Origin: Bacillota bacterium | GTDB taxonomy: Bacteria > Bacillota > Clostridia > Acetivibrionales > DTU013 | Assembly: GCA_023435305.1 (NCBI GenBank) | Contig: JAEYRV010000045.1 | Coordinates: 1-64,000 of the forward strand | Length of the DNA stretch: 64,000 bases | Direction of reading: 5' to 3' | Shown: positions 8,584-17,519 of the stretch, one piece after another | How the letters are laid out: each line of letters starts with the position of its first letter | How positions within the stretch are numbered: position 1 is the stretch's first letter | Position numbers and translations under genes: made by a program | Notes under the pieces: generated by a model | Seen by the model: only the letters and a program-made list of their open reading frames with translations | What the model was told of the DNA's origin: nothing | Database searches by the model: none

Positions 8584-8652
8584 TGTAGGAAGAGAATATG
8601 GAAGGGGCAGTATATGCTGTGATCAGCAGCGTATCATACTGGATCGAATAAT

Positions 8653-9822
8653 ATGGCTAAGGTGACATTGGTAAAGGGTAAGGAAAAAAGGGTGGAATAT
8701 GGACATCCATGGGTTTACAGAAGTGATATCGCTGACACTGATCCGGACGCAGTACCCGGTGACATAGTTGATGTATACAGCAGCAGGAACACCTTCCTGG
8801 CAAGGGCTTTTTACAACCCCGGCTCCCAGATCACCTTGCGTATACTGACATATGAGCACGAAGAGATAAACAGTGATTTTTTCTATAAAAGGATAGCTGC
8901 TGCCTGGGAATACCGTAAAAAAGTCGCTGATATAAACAGCTGCAGGGTGGTATTCTCAGAATCCGACTTCCTGCCCGCCCTCATCGTGGACAAGTTCTCC
9001 GATATACTTGTTCTACAGACCTCAGCCCTTGGCATCGAAAGATACAAGGAGCAGCTGGCCGATATACTTATGGACATAATAAAGCCGGCGGGGATCTATG
9101 AGCGCAATGACATAAGGGTGCGTGAGCTGGAAGGACTCGAGCAGAAAACCGGCTTCCTTCGCGGCAGCTTCGACACAAATGTATTAATGACTGAGAACGG
9201 GATCCGCTTTGTCGTGGATGTGGCAGAGGGTCAGAAAACAGGCTATTTCCTTGATCAGAAGGAGAACAGGGCAGCGATCAGACCCTTTGTAAAGGACACC
9301 AGGGTATTGGACTGTTTCAGCCATACAGGCTCTTTTTCTCTCCATGCAGGCAGCTATGGCGCAAAAAGTGTTCTTGGTCTTGATATATCCGACCACGCAG
9401 TGGAAACAGCTTCAGCCAACGCAAAGCTAAACGGTTTGGAAGAGATATGCAGATTTGAAAGCGCTAATGTATTCGACAGGCTTAGAGAATATGATGACAG
9501 GGGCGAACGTTTCGACACAATAATACTCGACCCTCCGGCATTCACTAAAAGCAGGTCCTCCGTGGATGGGGCCGTCAGAGGCTACAAGGAGATAAATCTC
9601 CGGGCAATGAAAATAATAGAGAGCGGAGGCTTTCTGATAACCTGCTCCTGCTCTCATCACATCGACCCGGAAATGTTCATGGATATCGTATATAATGCCG
9701 GAATAGACTCGCGGCGCAAGGTACGGCTCGTAGAATACCGTTCCCAGGCCAAGGACCATCCTGTGCTCCTTCCTGCTCCTGAGACCGAGTATCTCAAATG
9801 CGCAATACTACAGATAGTTTGA
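8653..9822 (+). CDS. Class I SAM-dependent rRNA methyltransferase, RlmI family
   Basis: Predicted 23S rRNA cytosine-C5 methyltransferase. The 389-residue protein has an N-terminal PUA domain (KGKEKRVEYGHPWVYRSDI, residues about 1-75) and a Rossmann methyltransferase domain in the C-terminal half. That domain has the SAM loop VLDCFSHTGSFSLHAG near 218-233 and the motif LDPPAFTKS near 291. The ribosome-binding site is weak. Its last 15 bases overlap the 3' end of the convergent MetH-like gene. RlmI is the closest known type; the exact target base cannot be read from sequence. Confidence 0.88.
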   Translation: MAKVTLVKGKEKRVEYGHPWVYRSDIADTDPDAVPGDIVDVYSSRNTFLARAFYNPGSQITLRILTYEHEEINSDFFYKRIAAAWEYRKKVADINSCRVVFSESDFLPALIVDKFSDILVLQTSALGIERYKEQLADILMDIIKPAGIYERNDIRVRELEGLEQKTGFLRGSFDTNVLMTENGIRFVVDVAEGQKTGYFLDQKENRAAIRPFVKDTRVLDCFSHTGSFSLHAGSYGAKSVLGLDISDHAVETASANAKLNGLEEICRFESANVFDRLREYDDRGERFDTIILDPPAFTKSRSSVDGAVRGYKEINLRAMKIIESGGFLITCSCSHHIDPEMFMDIVYNAGIDSRRKVRLVEYRSQAKDHPVLLPAPETEYLKCAILQIV

Positions 9823-11121
9823 TATAACAACGCTGCCGTATTTTTCGGCAGCGGCTGCCAGCGCTGCCTTACCGGCGGCATCAGATGCAATTACTATCCC
9901 TGCTACCCCCCTGTAGATCCTGAGTGTCTTCTCAAGTGCAGCAGCGGCTTTGGTTTCTATGATAATAGGCTCTCTTATATACCATTGCAGTCTGTCAACA
10001 ACAACTGAAAGCAAATCATCCGATGAAGAAGCTGCGTCAATATTGACATATACTGCATCGTAACCTTCGGCTGCAACATCCAGTGCAGTGTCCTCCACCC
10101 ATGTCATATCATTCTTTTTGAGAGCCTCAAGCATTTCTGTATTTGTAGAAGCATCCAGTTTAAAAACATTGTCTGTATCAAGCTTATCTGCGTAAATGTA
10201 CTTAACGCTTGATGTTATGACTCCCTTAGGTCTTTCGCCTGCAGAAACCGGTCCGAGTCCTGCTACCTTCTCCTTCAGCGCCTTAATATATTCAGGAGTA
10301 GTTCCGCAGCAGCCGCCAATTAGTCTGGCTCCATTGTCAATAAATGCTGCTGCCAGCTCGGCAAAATGCTCCGGCGTTTCTTTGTATACCACTTTATCTT
10401 CAGTCACCTCAGGAAGTCCTGCATTCGGCTTAACACTGAGGTAACCGCACCCTGCATCGTGGAGGCTCTTAACTATGCCCGCCATATGCTCTGGCCCGAA
10501 GGAGCAGTTGGTTCCTGCCATATCGACACCGAGAGCTTTCAGAACAGCAACTGCTGTGAAGGGATCAGTTCCCATCAGCGTTCGTCCGTTGTTCTCAAAT
10601 GCAAGCGAGCATATCACCGGCAGGTCCGTTGTATCTCTGGCTGCAAGGTATGCTGCACGCAGCTCTGCAAGATCGGTAAAGGTCTCAAAATTGATGATGT
10701 CAGCCCCGCCATCAGCCACTGCCTTTACTTGCTCACAGTATATCTCATATGCCTTTTGAAAGGAAAGTTCGCCGGAAGGCTCGAACAGGATTCCCGTGGG
10801 ACCTAATGAAGCACATACATAAGCACTGTCTCCTGCCACTTCCTTAGCCAGCTTCGCCCCCCAATAATTGATATCGTATGTCTTGTCTCCAAGACCGTAT
10901 TTGCTCAAATGGACCCTGTTCCCAGGAAAGGTGTTGGTCTGGATAACGTCAGAACCGGCTTCGAGATATGCCCTGTAAACCTCCCTGACAGCCTCCTGGT
11001 TGGTCAGATTCCACAGTTCGCCGCATTCCCCGCCCTTTAGTCCAAGCCTTTGCAGCATGTAACCCTTCGATCCGTCATGTATCAATACACGGTTTTCGAT
11101 ATCCTTTAAAAAATCCTTCAT
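9808..11121 (-). CDS. Homocysteine S-methyltransferase family protein (MetH-like, B12-less)
   Basis: From the ATG at 11121 (GGAGG upstream; an in-frame start at 11148 is less likely) the protein has 437 residues. Residues 1-300 form a homocysteine methyltransferase barrel with the zinc ligands Cys206 (GTNCSFGP), Cys271 and Cys272 (GGCCGTTP). The remaining 130 residues resemble a shortened pterin-binding (methyl-THF) domain: EGYDAVYVNIDAA, then EPIIIETKAAAALEKTLRIY. The folate-binding motifs are not well conserved. No cobalamin domain is present, so it may depend on a separate corrinoid protein or use another methyl donor. Confidence 0.8.
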   Translation of the reverse strand: MKDFLKDIENRVLIHDGSKGYMLQRLGLKGGECGELWNLTNQEAVREVYRAYLEAGSDVIQTNTFPGNRVHLSKYGLGDKTYDINYWGAKLAKEVAGDSAYVCASLGPTGILFEPSGELSFQKAYEIYCEQVKAVADGGADIINFETFTDLAELRAAYLAARDTTDLPVICSLAFENNGRTLMGTDPFTAVAVLKALGVDMAGTNCSFGPEHMAGIVKSLHDAGCGYLSVKPNAGLPEVTEDKVVYKETPEHFAELAAAFIDNGARLIGGCCGTTPEYIKALKEKVAGLGPVSAGERPKGVITSSVKYIYADKLDTDNVFKLDASTNTEMLEALKKNDMTWVEDTALDVAAEGYDAVYVNIDAASSSDDLLSVVVDRLQWYIREPIIIETKAAAALEKTLRIYRGVAGIVIASDAAGKAALAAAAEKYGSVVISNYL

Positions 11122-11226
11122 AAACAGCCTCCGATAATTGCATAACATTACTAGCCATAAATATTGTATATCATTATACTATTATCTTCAGCTATCTACA
11201 ATCTATTTATAACTTTACACGTAAAG

Positions 11227-12156
11227 TCACATTGACGTAAACTGCTCGATCAATTTGATAACTACAGGCCCCAGCAGAACGACAAAAAGCGTTGGGAAAA
11301 TGAAGACAACCATCGGGATAAGCATCTTTACGGGAACCTTCATCGCACGTTCCTGAGCGCGCTGCTTCCTTCTGAGTCTCATTTGCTCAGACTGGATCCT
11401 CAGTACATTGGCAATTCCAACTCCAAACTGATCCGCCTGGATGATCGCACCGACAAATGCCGTGAAGTCCTGTATATCGATCCTTTGAGACATATCCCTC
11501 AATGCATCCTTCTTCTGCCTTCCCACCTTTATTTCCTGCAGGACCTTGTCAAACTCAGAGGCCAGCGGACCTGGCTTTTTGTCCACCACCTTCATCAATG
11601 CTCCATCGAACCCCAAACCGGCCTCGACACTTACAGTAATGAGATCTATCACATCCGGGAGCGAGTTTAATATTGTCTTCTGTCTTGCCGTCAGCATCTT
11701 GCCCAGGATGAAGCCCGGAAGCACAAAACCCGCAGCGACTTCGGCAGCAATGAACATTATTATGGTTCCGGCCTGTACGCCTGATTTCCTGAAAACAAGA
11801 AGGGTAAGCACGGGAAGCACTGAGACGATCACAGCCTGAATATTTACCCATTCCTTGACTGTCAGATTTCCGGGGCTTCCCGCCTTTAATATTTTGCCTT
11901 CAAGAGATGAGATCATTTCACCGGGCGTGATCCTCATCATTACCCTGCCCATATAATCAAGCATAGGCCGGATAACTCTGGACAACAAAGGCTGGTTCAA
12001 CTCTTCATTATCATTTTCCAGTCTGGACTTCTTAATGCCCTCAAGCCTTGCTGCAATCGATTTTTTATCTTTATTGACAAATGAGAAAAATGTATAAACC
12101 AGCATAAAGCAGCTGACAAAAGCCATTATACAAATCAAAACAGGCATCTGCCTCAC
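11227..12156 (-). CDS. tadC: Flp/Tad pilus assembly membrane protein TadC
   Basis: Inner-platform protein of the type II secretion F family (T2SSF). The 309-residue sequence has membrane segments at the N-terminus (CIMAFVSCFMLVYTFFSF), two in the middle (about 110-155) and one at the C-terminus (MLIPMVVFIFPTLFVVLLGPVVI). A cytoplasmic F domain holds SLPDVIDLITVSVEAGLGFDGAL. It lies three bases after tadB. It is the last recognisable gene of the locus, and no pseudopilin peptidase follows. Confidence 0.9.
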   Translation of the reverse strand: MRQMPVLICIMAFVSCFMLVYTFFSFVNKDKKSIAARLEGIKKSRLENDNEELNQPLLSRVIRPMLDYMGRVMMRITPGEMISSLEGKILKAGSPGNLTVKEWVNIQAVIVSVLPVLTLLVFRKSGVQAGTIIMFIAAEVAAGFVLPGFILGKMLTARQKTILNSLPDVIDLITVSVEAGLGFDGALMKVVDKKPGPLASEFDKVLQEIKVGRQKKDALRDMSQRIDIQDFTAFVGAIIQADQFGVGIANVLRIQSEQMRLRRKQRAQERAMKVPVKMLIPMVVFIFPTLFVVLLGPVVIKLIEQFTSM

Positions 12157-12159
12157 CTC

Positions 12160-13134
12160 CTAGACTTCGATCCTCACTATCCTGCGTATGAGTATTATTC
12201 CTGTAAACTCCATCATCACAGCCAATCCGACCAGCAGCAGACCCAGTGGTCTGGTGAACAGCAGGCTCATCTGCTGTGGATTGATCATATATATGACCAG
12301 GCATAATATCAGCGGAAGCAACGAAATGACGAGTCCTGATATCCTGCCCTGTGCCGTTATCGCCTTCAGCTCTCCCTTTATCTTGACCCTGTCGCGTATC
12401 GTTTCGGTGATCTTGTCGAGCACCTCGGCCAGATTGCCTCCGACCTGTCTCTGGATCATTACTGCAGTCACTACGAGCTCAAGATCCTCGCTCTTCACTC
12501 TTACCACCAGGTTCTCGAGGGCTTTTTCAGTATTCAGCCCCAGATTTACCTCCTTTTGAAGTATCCCAAACTCCTCCGCAATGGGACCGGACATCTCCTG
12601 CGCCACCATATCGACTGCCTGGAAGAAGCTGTAGCCGGCCTTCAGCGAATTCGACATCATCGTGACGGCATCGCCGAGCTGTTCGTTCAGGAGCTTGAGC
12701 CTTTTTTTGATCCTGTTTTTTACGATGAACGAGGGCACAAACCAGCCGCCAATACCTGCAATAAGCGCTAAAGGCCACATGCCCGCGCCTCTGGTCATTA
12801 TTACCAGCAAGAACAATATGCAAAACATGATAAGATTGAATGCCAGAAATTCTTCCGCCTTCAACAGCAGATGTGCTCTGGTCAGTTCGATCTGCATCTT
12901 CTTTTTATAGCCGTCAAGAAATCTGATCTTTCCTATTCCTTTGGTAAGAGCGCCTCTTATTGTTGCTGAGCTCTCTCTTTTCCTGGACTTGCTGCGTTCA
13001 CCCCGGGCTTCCTCAACATGCGTATACCTTCTGAGCCTTGCCATATAATCGCTTTTAATGACAAATATGCTGACGAGCTGATAAAAAATCAGCATGGCAG
13101 ATATGAAGCCCAATACTACGATGATTCCCTTCAA
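12160..13134 (-). CDS. tadB: Flp/Tad pilus assembly membrane protein TadB
   Basis: Paralogue of TadC that forms the platform on which the CpaF ATPase acts. The 324-residue protein has an N-terminal membrane segment (IIVVLGFISAMLIFYQLVSIF), a pair near residues 95-135 and two at the C-terminus. The F domain contains LGDAVTMMSNSLKAGYSFFQAVDMVAQEMSGP. It lies 35 bases after the ATPase gene. Confidence 0.9.
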   Translation of the reverse strand: MKGIIVVLGFISAMLIFYQLVSIFVIKSDYMARLRRYTHVEEARGERSKSRKRESSATIRGALTKGIGKIRFLDGYKKKMQIELTRAHLLLKAEEFLAFNLIMFCILFLLVIMTRGAGMWPLALIAGIGGWFVPSFIVKNRIKKRLKLLNEQLGDAVTMMSNSLKAGYSFFQAVDMVAQEMSGPIAEEFGILQKEVNLGLNTEKALENLVVRVKSEDLELVVTAVMIQRQVGGNLAEVLDKITETIRDRVKIKGELKAITAQGRISGLVISLLPLILCLVIYMINPQQMSLLFTRPLGLLLVGLAVMMEFTGIILIRRIVRIEV

Positions 13135-13169
13135 CTCGATCCCTCCCCTGAAAACAGTCGCCCCGGCCG

Positions 13170-14534
13170 CTATCTGATGAAAATATCCAGAGGAAGCGAT
13201 ATGCCCGCATCCGCCAGCTTCTCAGCAAATTTGGGCTTGATACCGGTGGGTGCCAATGCCCCTGTTATCCGCCCTTTCTCGTCCCTCCCCTGCTGCTTGA
13301 ACAGAAAAACATCCTGCATTGTTATTATTTCGCCCTCCATACCAGTTATCTCGGTGATATGCGTGATCCTTCTGGAACCGTCCTTGAGCCTGGACTGCTG
13401 TACTATCAGATCCACGGCGGATGCTATTTGCTCGCGTATTGCTTTTACAGGCAGATCCATTCCCGCCATCAGCACCATCGTCTCGAGCCTTGAGAGCATA
13501 TCTCTAGGCGAATTTGCATGGCCGGTGGTCAGTGAGCCGTCATGGCCGGTGTTCATGGCCTGCAGCATATCAAGAGCCTCTCCGCTCCTGACCTCGCCGA
13601 CGACGATTCGGTCAGGCCTCATTCTCAATGAGTTCCTGACCAGATCACGTATGGTAATCGCGCCTTTCCCCTCTATGTTCGGCGGCCGCGTTTCCAGTCT
13701 GACGACATGCTCCTGTGCCAGCTGCAGTTCGGCAGCATCTTCTATCGTGACTATCCTCTCATCATCCGGAATAAATGAGGATATTACATTCAGCGTCGTT
13801 GTCTTTCCGCTTCCGGTACCGCCGGAAACTACGATATTGAGCCTGGCTTCAACACAGGCCTTCAGCAGCATAGCCACCTCGGGGGACAGGGTGCCGAAGT
13901 TGATCAGATCCCTGACACTGAAGGGTTTTTCGGAGAACTTTCTTATGGTTATCGAAGGTCCGTTCAATGCAAGGGGCGGGATTATGGCATTTACCCTGGA
14001 TCCGTTGGGAAGTCTGGCATCGACCATGGGTGAACTCTCGTCGATTCGCCTTCCCAGCGGCGCCACGATTTTTTCTATGACCTTCATTACATGCTGGTCA
14101 TCCTTGAAATTGACATCGGATCTTATCAGTCTTCCCTTTTTCTCAACATAGACGCTGTCAGGCCCATTGACCATTATCTCCGAGACAGACGGGTCATGGA
14201 TGAGCTGATTGATAGGCCCAAAGCCGATGGTTTCGTCAATTATTTCTGTGATCAGCTTCTGCTTGTCGAGCTTTGTTATGAATGTGCCCTCGTCCTCAAG
14301 AAAATGCTCCACAATAGCCGATATTTCCCTTTCCAGCTCCTCCTCGCCGTCATCCGTGCGGATCTCCTTTGAAGTGCCGGAGTTTATCTCCTCGATGATC
14401 TTTATATGAATACGTGTTTTCAGATCCTCAAAGGGATCCTCCTTAGGGGCCGGAGACTTGCGTAATTTGTTCTGATTTCCGGTTTCCTGGCCCTCAAACA
14501 CTTTTTCCTTCTGCATTCTTTCAAGCAACGACAT
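13170..14534 (-). CDS. cpaF: CpaF/TadA family secretion ATPase
   Basis: Hexameric ATPase that drives Flp pilus assembly. The 454-residue protein has an N-terminal domain to about residue 150 and a RecA-like core. Walker A is GGTGSGKTTT at about 238-247. Other core motifs are the Asp box (DDERIVTIEDAAEL), the aspartate/histidine region GEVRSGEALDMLQAMNTGHDGSLTTGHA, and LRMRPDRIVVGEVR. It is encoded between the receiver-CpaE fusion and tadB, 51 bases after the former. Confidence 0.95.
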   Translation of the reverse strand: MSLLERMQKEKVFEGQETGNQNKLRKSPAPKEDPFEDLKTRIHIKIIEEINSGTSKEIRTDDGEEELEREISAIVEHFLEDEGTFITKLDKQKLITEIIDETIGFGPINQLIHDPSVSEIMVNGPDSVYVEKKGRLIRSDVNFKDDQHVMKVIEKIVAPLGRRIDESSPMVDARLPNGSRVNAIIPPLALNGPSITIRKFSEKPFSVRDLINFGTLSPEVAMLLKACVEARLNIVVSGGTGSGKTTTLNVISSFIPDDERIVTIEDAAELQLAQEHVVRLETRPPNIEGKGAITIRDLVRNSLRMRPDRIVVGEVRSGEALDMLQAMNTGHDGSLTTGHANSPRDMLSRLETMVLMAGMDLPVKAIREQIASAVDLIVQQSRLKDGSRRITHITEITGMEGEIITMQDVFLFKQQGRDEKGRITGALAPTGIKPKFAEKLADAGISLPLDIFIR

Positions 14535-14585
14535 CTGACACAGCCCTCCCAGCTATTTGTTGACCATTATACCCACCGAACCGCC

Positions 14586-15782
14586 TTATCCAAAGAGCCT
14601 GCGGATCGGAGATTTTTTCCCTATGTCGCCTTCCATCTCCCTTATCAGCTTTTCACCGATATCCATTATCGCTTTTGCCACCTTGGTCTCAGTCCGTGTC
14701 ATTACAAACGGGAAGCCTTTATTTGCGGAAGTGACGACTGTCTGACTGTCTTCCGGGATAAATGACCATATGGGCTTGTGCAATGTGCCTTCAAAGTCCT
14801 TGTATCTGATCCCGTATTGCTCTGATGCCTTATTGAGCACTACATGGATCTTCTCGGAAGGATATCTGAGAGTCTCCATTACATCAAGCCCCGCTTTGAT
14901 ATTTTTTATAGTCGGGAGATCAAGGGTGGAAATCAATAAAATTCTGTCCGACATGTCAAGGGAGGTAAGTACGGATTCGTGAAAATTGGCCGAGGAATCT
15001 ACAATTATGTAATGATACGACTCTCTGAGCGTATTTATTATCCTTTCCACATGACTTGCGGTTATATATTCGGCGTACTCTGGCTTTACAGGCGCAGGCA
15101 GTACCTTTACCCCCGAGAAATGAGTGACAAGGTATTCCTCCAGAAGGCCCCTGTCCAGCTGACTGAATTCCTTGACAAGATCGCTTATCGTATTCTTCAC
15201 CGAAACGTTCAGCATGATTGCAATATCGCCAAACTGCAGGTCCAGATCGACAAGCGCCACCTTCTTTTTAGTCGTCCTGGCTATCGAAACCGCCAGATTC
15301 GATGCAATCGTTGTCTTGCCGACACCGCCCTTCGTGCTGAATACAGTGATGACCTTGGAGCGGATCTCTTCCTGGTACCCGCCGGCCGATATTTTTTCCC
15401 GCCTCTTGGATTCGGCGGCATACGCATTCAAAATCGTCACGATCAGCTCATCAGGAGTGAACGGCTTGCACAGGAAATCCCTGGCACCGGCTGTCATTGC
15501 CTTTCTGACATATTCTGTCTCACCCTGCACCGACATTATTATTACTATGGTCTCGGGAACATCCATTGTGATCTCTTCAGTTGCCTTGATGCCATCGATG
15601 CCCGGCATGTTTATATCCATCAGCACTACGTCGGGTCTGGCTTCATTTGCCAGTTCAATGGCTTCCTTTCCGTTTTCAGCCTCGCCGATGACTTCGATCC
15701 TTTTATCGAATGACAAAAGCTGCTTTATATTGCTTCTGGTTTCTGCTGAGTCGTCAACAATTATTGTCTTTACTCTTTCCAT
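14586..15782 (-). CDS. Receiver domain fused to CpaE-like MinD/ParA ATPase
   Basis: This 398-residue protein joins a complete CheY-like receiver (residues 1-120; acidic DD at 10-11, phospho-acceptor Asp56 in VVLMDINMPG, Lys106 in FLCKPF) to a MinD/ParA ATPase. The ATPase has a deviant Walker A, FSTKGGVGKTTIASNLA, at about 148-164 and DLDLQFGDIAIML. CpaE proteins localise Tad machinery and commonly carry a degenerate receiver. Here the phosphorylation residues are intact, so real phospho-control is possible. The nearby DegS-like kinase is a candidate partner, but that is inference. Confidence 0.88.
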   Translation of the reverse strand: MERVKTIIVDDSAETRSNIKQLLSFDKRIEVIGEAENGKEAIELANEARPDVVLMDINMPGIDGIKATEEITMDVPETIVIIMSVQGETEYVRKAMTAGARDFLCKPFTPDELIVTILNAYAAESKRREKISAGGYQEEIRSKVITVFSTKGGVGKTTIASNLAVSIARTTKKKVALVDLDLQFGDIAIMLNVSVKNTISDLVKEFSQLDRGLLEEYLVTHFSGVKVLPAPVKPEYAEYITASHVERIINTLRESYHYIIVDSSANFHESVLTSLDMSDRILLISTLDLPTIKNIKAGLDVMETLRYPSEKIHVVLNKASEQYGIRYKDFEGTLHKPIWSFIPEDSQTVVTSANKGFPFVMTRTETKVAKAIMDIGEKLIREMEGDIGKKSPIRRLFG

Positions 15783-15822
15783 CTGCGTCCCTCCCTTTAT
15801 ACGTACACTATCGCGATATTTA

Positions 15823-16578
15823 TCATTCCGTCACTTCAGGCGCCTTGTGGTATATGCCTTTGGAACCGGTCATGTCAGACCTCAGGATCCCCTGGCTGGT
15901 CACACCTGAATCATCACCCGCCGGTCTGAGCGCCAGCCTGACGATACCGAATTCCGACGCAAACACGAATTTTTCGACGTCTGCAGTTTTGATCGCCAGC
16001 GTGACAGTCAACGGCGGCTCTTCCAGTTTATCGGATGACAGCATCACATCCTGACCAAGAGCAAGTACCTGCACATTTTGCAGCATCATTTTTGTTATAC
16101 GGGGATAAATGGATCCATCAGCAGCTTCTTCCTCCTGGAAGCTCACGACCATATCCACAAAGTCACCGGGCCTGACCAGATTCGATACATTAGTCTGTTC
16201 TGTGATATTCATACTGATTGCCCTTGTCCCTTCCGGAACCATATAGGATGCATAAATGCTGTCCTCATTTGCCAGCCTCTCCCCTCTGATCAGCTCGCCT
16301 TCCATTATGCTTTGGAGGGTGTATTTCCCTGTGATTTCATCCGGATCTGTAATTGCATTGGCACTAAGAAGCTCCTTTGTAATATCGACCTTCTTAATAT
16401 CTGATGATTGTATTTTCGTTCTGGCCGGTATGGTCCTGGCAGCTACATAGACCGTCATATGCTCTACCTCAGGCACAACAACGTTACTGCTGCGCGATAT
16501 ATAAATATAGATCAGTATTGCAGTAATAAGCGACAGTATTATCGCAATTGCAATAACCTTCTTATTTGTCTTTTCCAT
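15823..16578 (-). CDS. cpaB: Flp pilus assembly protein CpaB/RcpC
   Basis: A 251-residue protein with one N-terminal membrane anchor (VIAIAIILSLITAILIYIYIS) and an extracytoplasmic SAF/CpaB domain. Recognisable parts are VYVAARTIPARTKIQSSDIK, then LRPGDF-type residues (NLVRPGDFVDMVVSF) and LALGQDVML. CpaB is a periplasmic/wall-associated Tad component that may bind peptidoglycan. The gene precedes the receiver-CpaE fusion, the usual Tad order in Clostridia. Confidence 0.9.
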   Translation of the reverse strand: MEKTNKKVIAIAIILSLITAILIYIYISRSSNVVVPEVEHMTVYVAARTIPARTKIQSSDIKKVDITKELLSANAITDPDEITGKYTLQSIMEGELIRGERLANEDSIYASYMVPEGTRAISMNITEQTNVSNLVRPGDFVDMVVSFQEEEAADGSIYPRITKMMLQNVQVLALGQDVMLSSDKLEEPPLTVTLAIKTADVEKFVFASEFGIVRLALRPAGDDSGVTSQGILRSDMTGSKGIYHKAPEVTE

Positions 16579-16592
16579 ATGTACCTCCGATA

Positions 16593-16979
16593 TTATTCAC
16601 ACCGCATCGTTGTACTTGTCTCAATGTCAAAATTATCAGGGAAAAAGGCAGCAATTACCGGCGTGATCATACTGTAACCATAGCTGACTGTTACAGTTAC
16701 AGAATTGCCGGTATTTCTGGCTGCCTCTCCAGGGGTAATTAATATCTCAAGTCTGTCAGAATCAAGTGACGCTGCCGCATTGGCCGCTGCCGACCTGATC
16801 TGTGTATCCGTTTTCCCTACTGCCGCTTGTCTGGCGCCTTCACGTGATGCATTGCTGACCACCAAATAGCTGTTGAAAAGCAGGCCAAAATCTATGATGC
16901 CTGTCAGCAACAGCAGCAGTACCGGCAGTATGAGTGCAGTTTCAACAAGTGACTGCCCTTTGTTTTTTTTCATTCTCAT
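16593..16979 (-). CDS. TadE-like pseudopilin
   Basis: From the ATG at 16979 (GGAGG eight bases ahead) the protein has 128 residues. It shows the TadE pattern: a short basic leader (MRMKKNKGQ), then S-L-V-E-T-A with the conserved Glu, then the hydrophobic segment LILPVLLLLLTGIIDFGLLF. Asn-Ala-Ser-Arg-Glu-Gly-Ala follows, typical of the family. It is probably a minor pilin processed by a prepilin peptidase not encoded in the window. Confidence 0.87.
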   Translation of the reverse strand: MRMKKNKGQSLVETALILPVLLLLLTGIIDFGLLFNSYLVVSNASREGARQAAVGKTDTQIRSAAANAAASLDSDRLEILITPGEAARNTGNSVTVTVSYGYSMITPVIAAFFPDNFDIETSTTMRCE

Positions 16980-17025
16980 GATCTGCTCCTCCGGCTGCAA
17001 TATTTCTTATGAAGCGTTATAAAAC

Positions 17026-17057
17026 TACCCTACCTGCAATCAGATAGGGTAATTTTA
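17026..17057 (-). terminator. Hairpin between pilin and downstream tad genes
   Basis: On the minus strand TACCCTATCTG-ATTG-CAGGTAGGGTA forms a stable stem, followed only by a weak T-rich tail. It sits between the flp pilin and the TadE-like gene. It could act as a partial terminator or 3' stabiliser, so that pilin mRNA exceeds assembly-gene mRNA. Confidence 0.6.
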
Positions 17058-17104
17058 TAGTAATGATTTTTACAAAATCAAAATGCTCACAATACTCCGT
17101 CAGC

Positions 17105-17305
17105 TCAGCTGACAGGAGGTGTATTGCCCGATATTATGTCACCAATGTTGTCGAAAAGTGTCTGGAGTGGTCCGCCAAGAGCAGCTAATGCTGCAATAAG
17201 TATAACTGCGACGATACCAATGATCAGACCGTATTCCACCATACCCTGACCCTTTGTGCCGGCGAATCTTGCCTTCAAATAAGTTAACAATGCCCTCATC
17301 TTCAT
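17105..17305 (-). CDS. flp: Flp family type IVb pilin
   Basis: Major pilin subunit. The ATG at 17305 has AGGTGG eight bases upstream and gives 66 residues. An alternative GTG at 17317 overlaps that site and is less likely. The prepilin site is typical: a leader ending FAGTKGQG, then MVEYGLIIGIVAVILIAALA with Glu at +3 and Tyr at +4. The mature pilin would be only about 40 residues. It is the first gene of the pilus locus and has its own promoter. Confidence 0.93.
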   Translation of the reverse strand: MKMRALLTYLKARFAGTKGQGMVEYGLIIGIVAVILIAALAALGGPLQTLFDNIGDIISGNTPPVS

Positions 17306-17371
17306 TTTGTTTACCACCTTTCATAAAATACGATTATTTCAGTTCGGTTCCTTTTGTCATCATCTGCCTTT

Positions 17372-17399
17372 ATTATAGACTGTCCGGCATTTCAGTGAA
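17372..17399 (-). promoter_or_regulatory. Promoter of the flp/tad operon
   Basis: On the minus strand TTCACT (17399 to 17394) and TATAAT (17377 to 17372) are spaced by 16 bases, about 70 bases ahead of the pilin start. The -10 is perfect and the -35 is imperfect, which would suit an activator such as the adjacent DegU-like regulator. Confidence 0.5.
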
Positions 17400-17437
17400 A
17401 TCCGCCGCAGGGCCCTTTTCTCATGATGATTTAGGCC

Positions 17438-17478
17438 TAAAAAAGCCCCCCGGATAATGGTATCCGGAAGGCTTATTG
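17438..17478 (-). terminator. Terminator after the DegU-like gene
   Basis: On the minus strand AAGCCTTCCGGATACC-ATT followed by ATCCGGGGGGCTTTTTT forms a strong hairpin with a T tail. It separates the regulator pair from the pilus operon. Confidence 0.85.
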
Positions 17479-17519
17479 TATTTAGGACTATATTACTAGG
17501 GGCTGGGTCAGAAGCTTTA

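Noticed and set aside
11122..11226. SAM (S-box) riboswitch ahead of the homocysteine methyltransferase gene
   Set aside because: The gap is only about 105 bases and shows no S-box stems or terminator.
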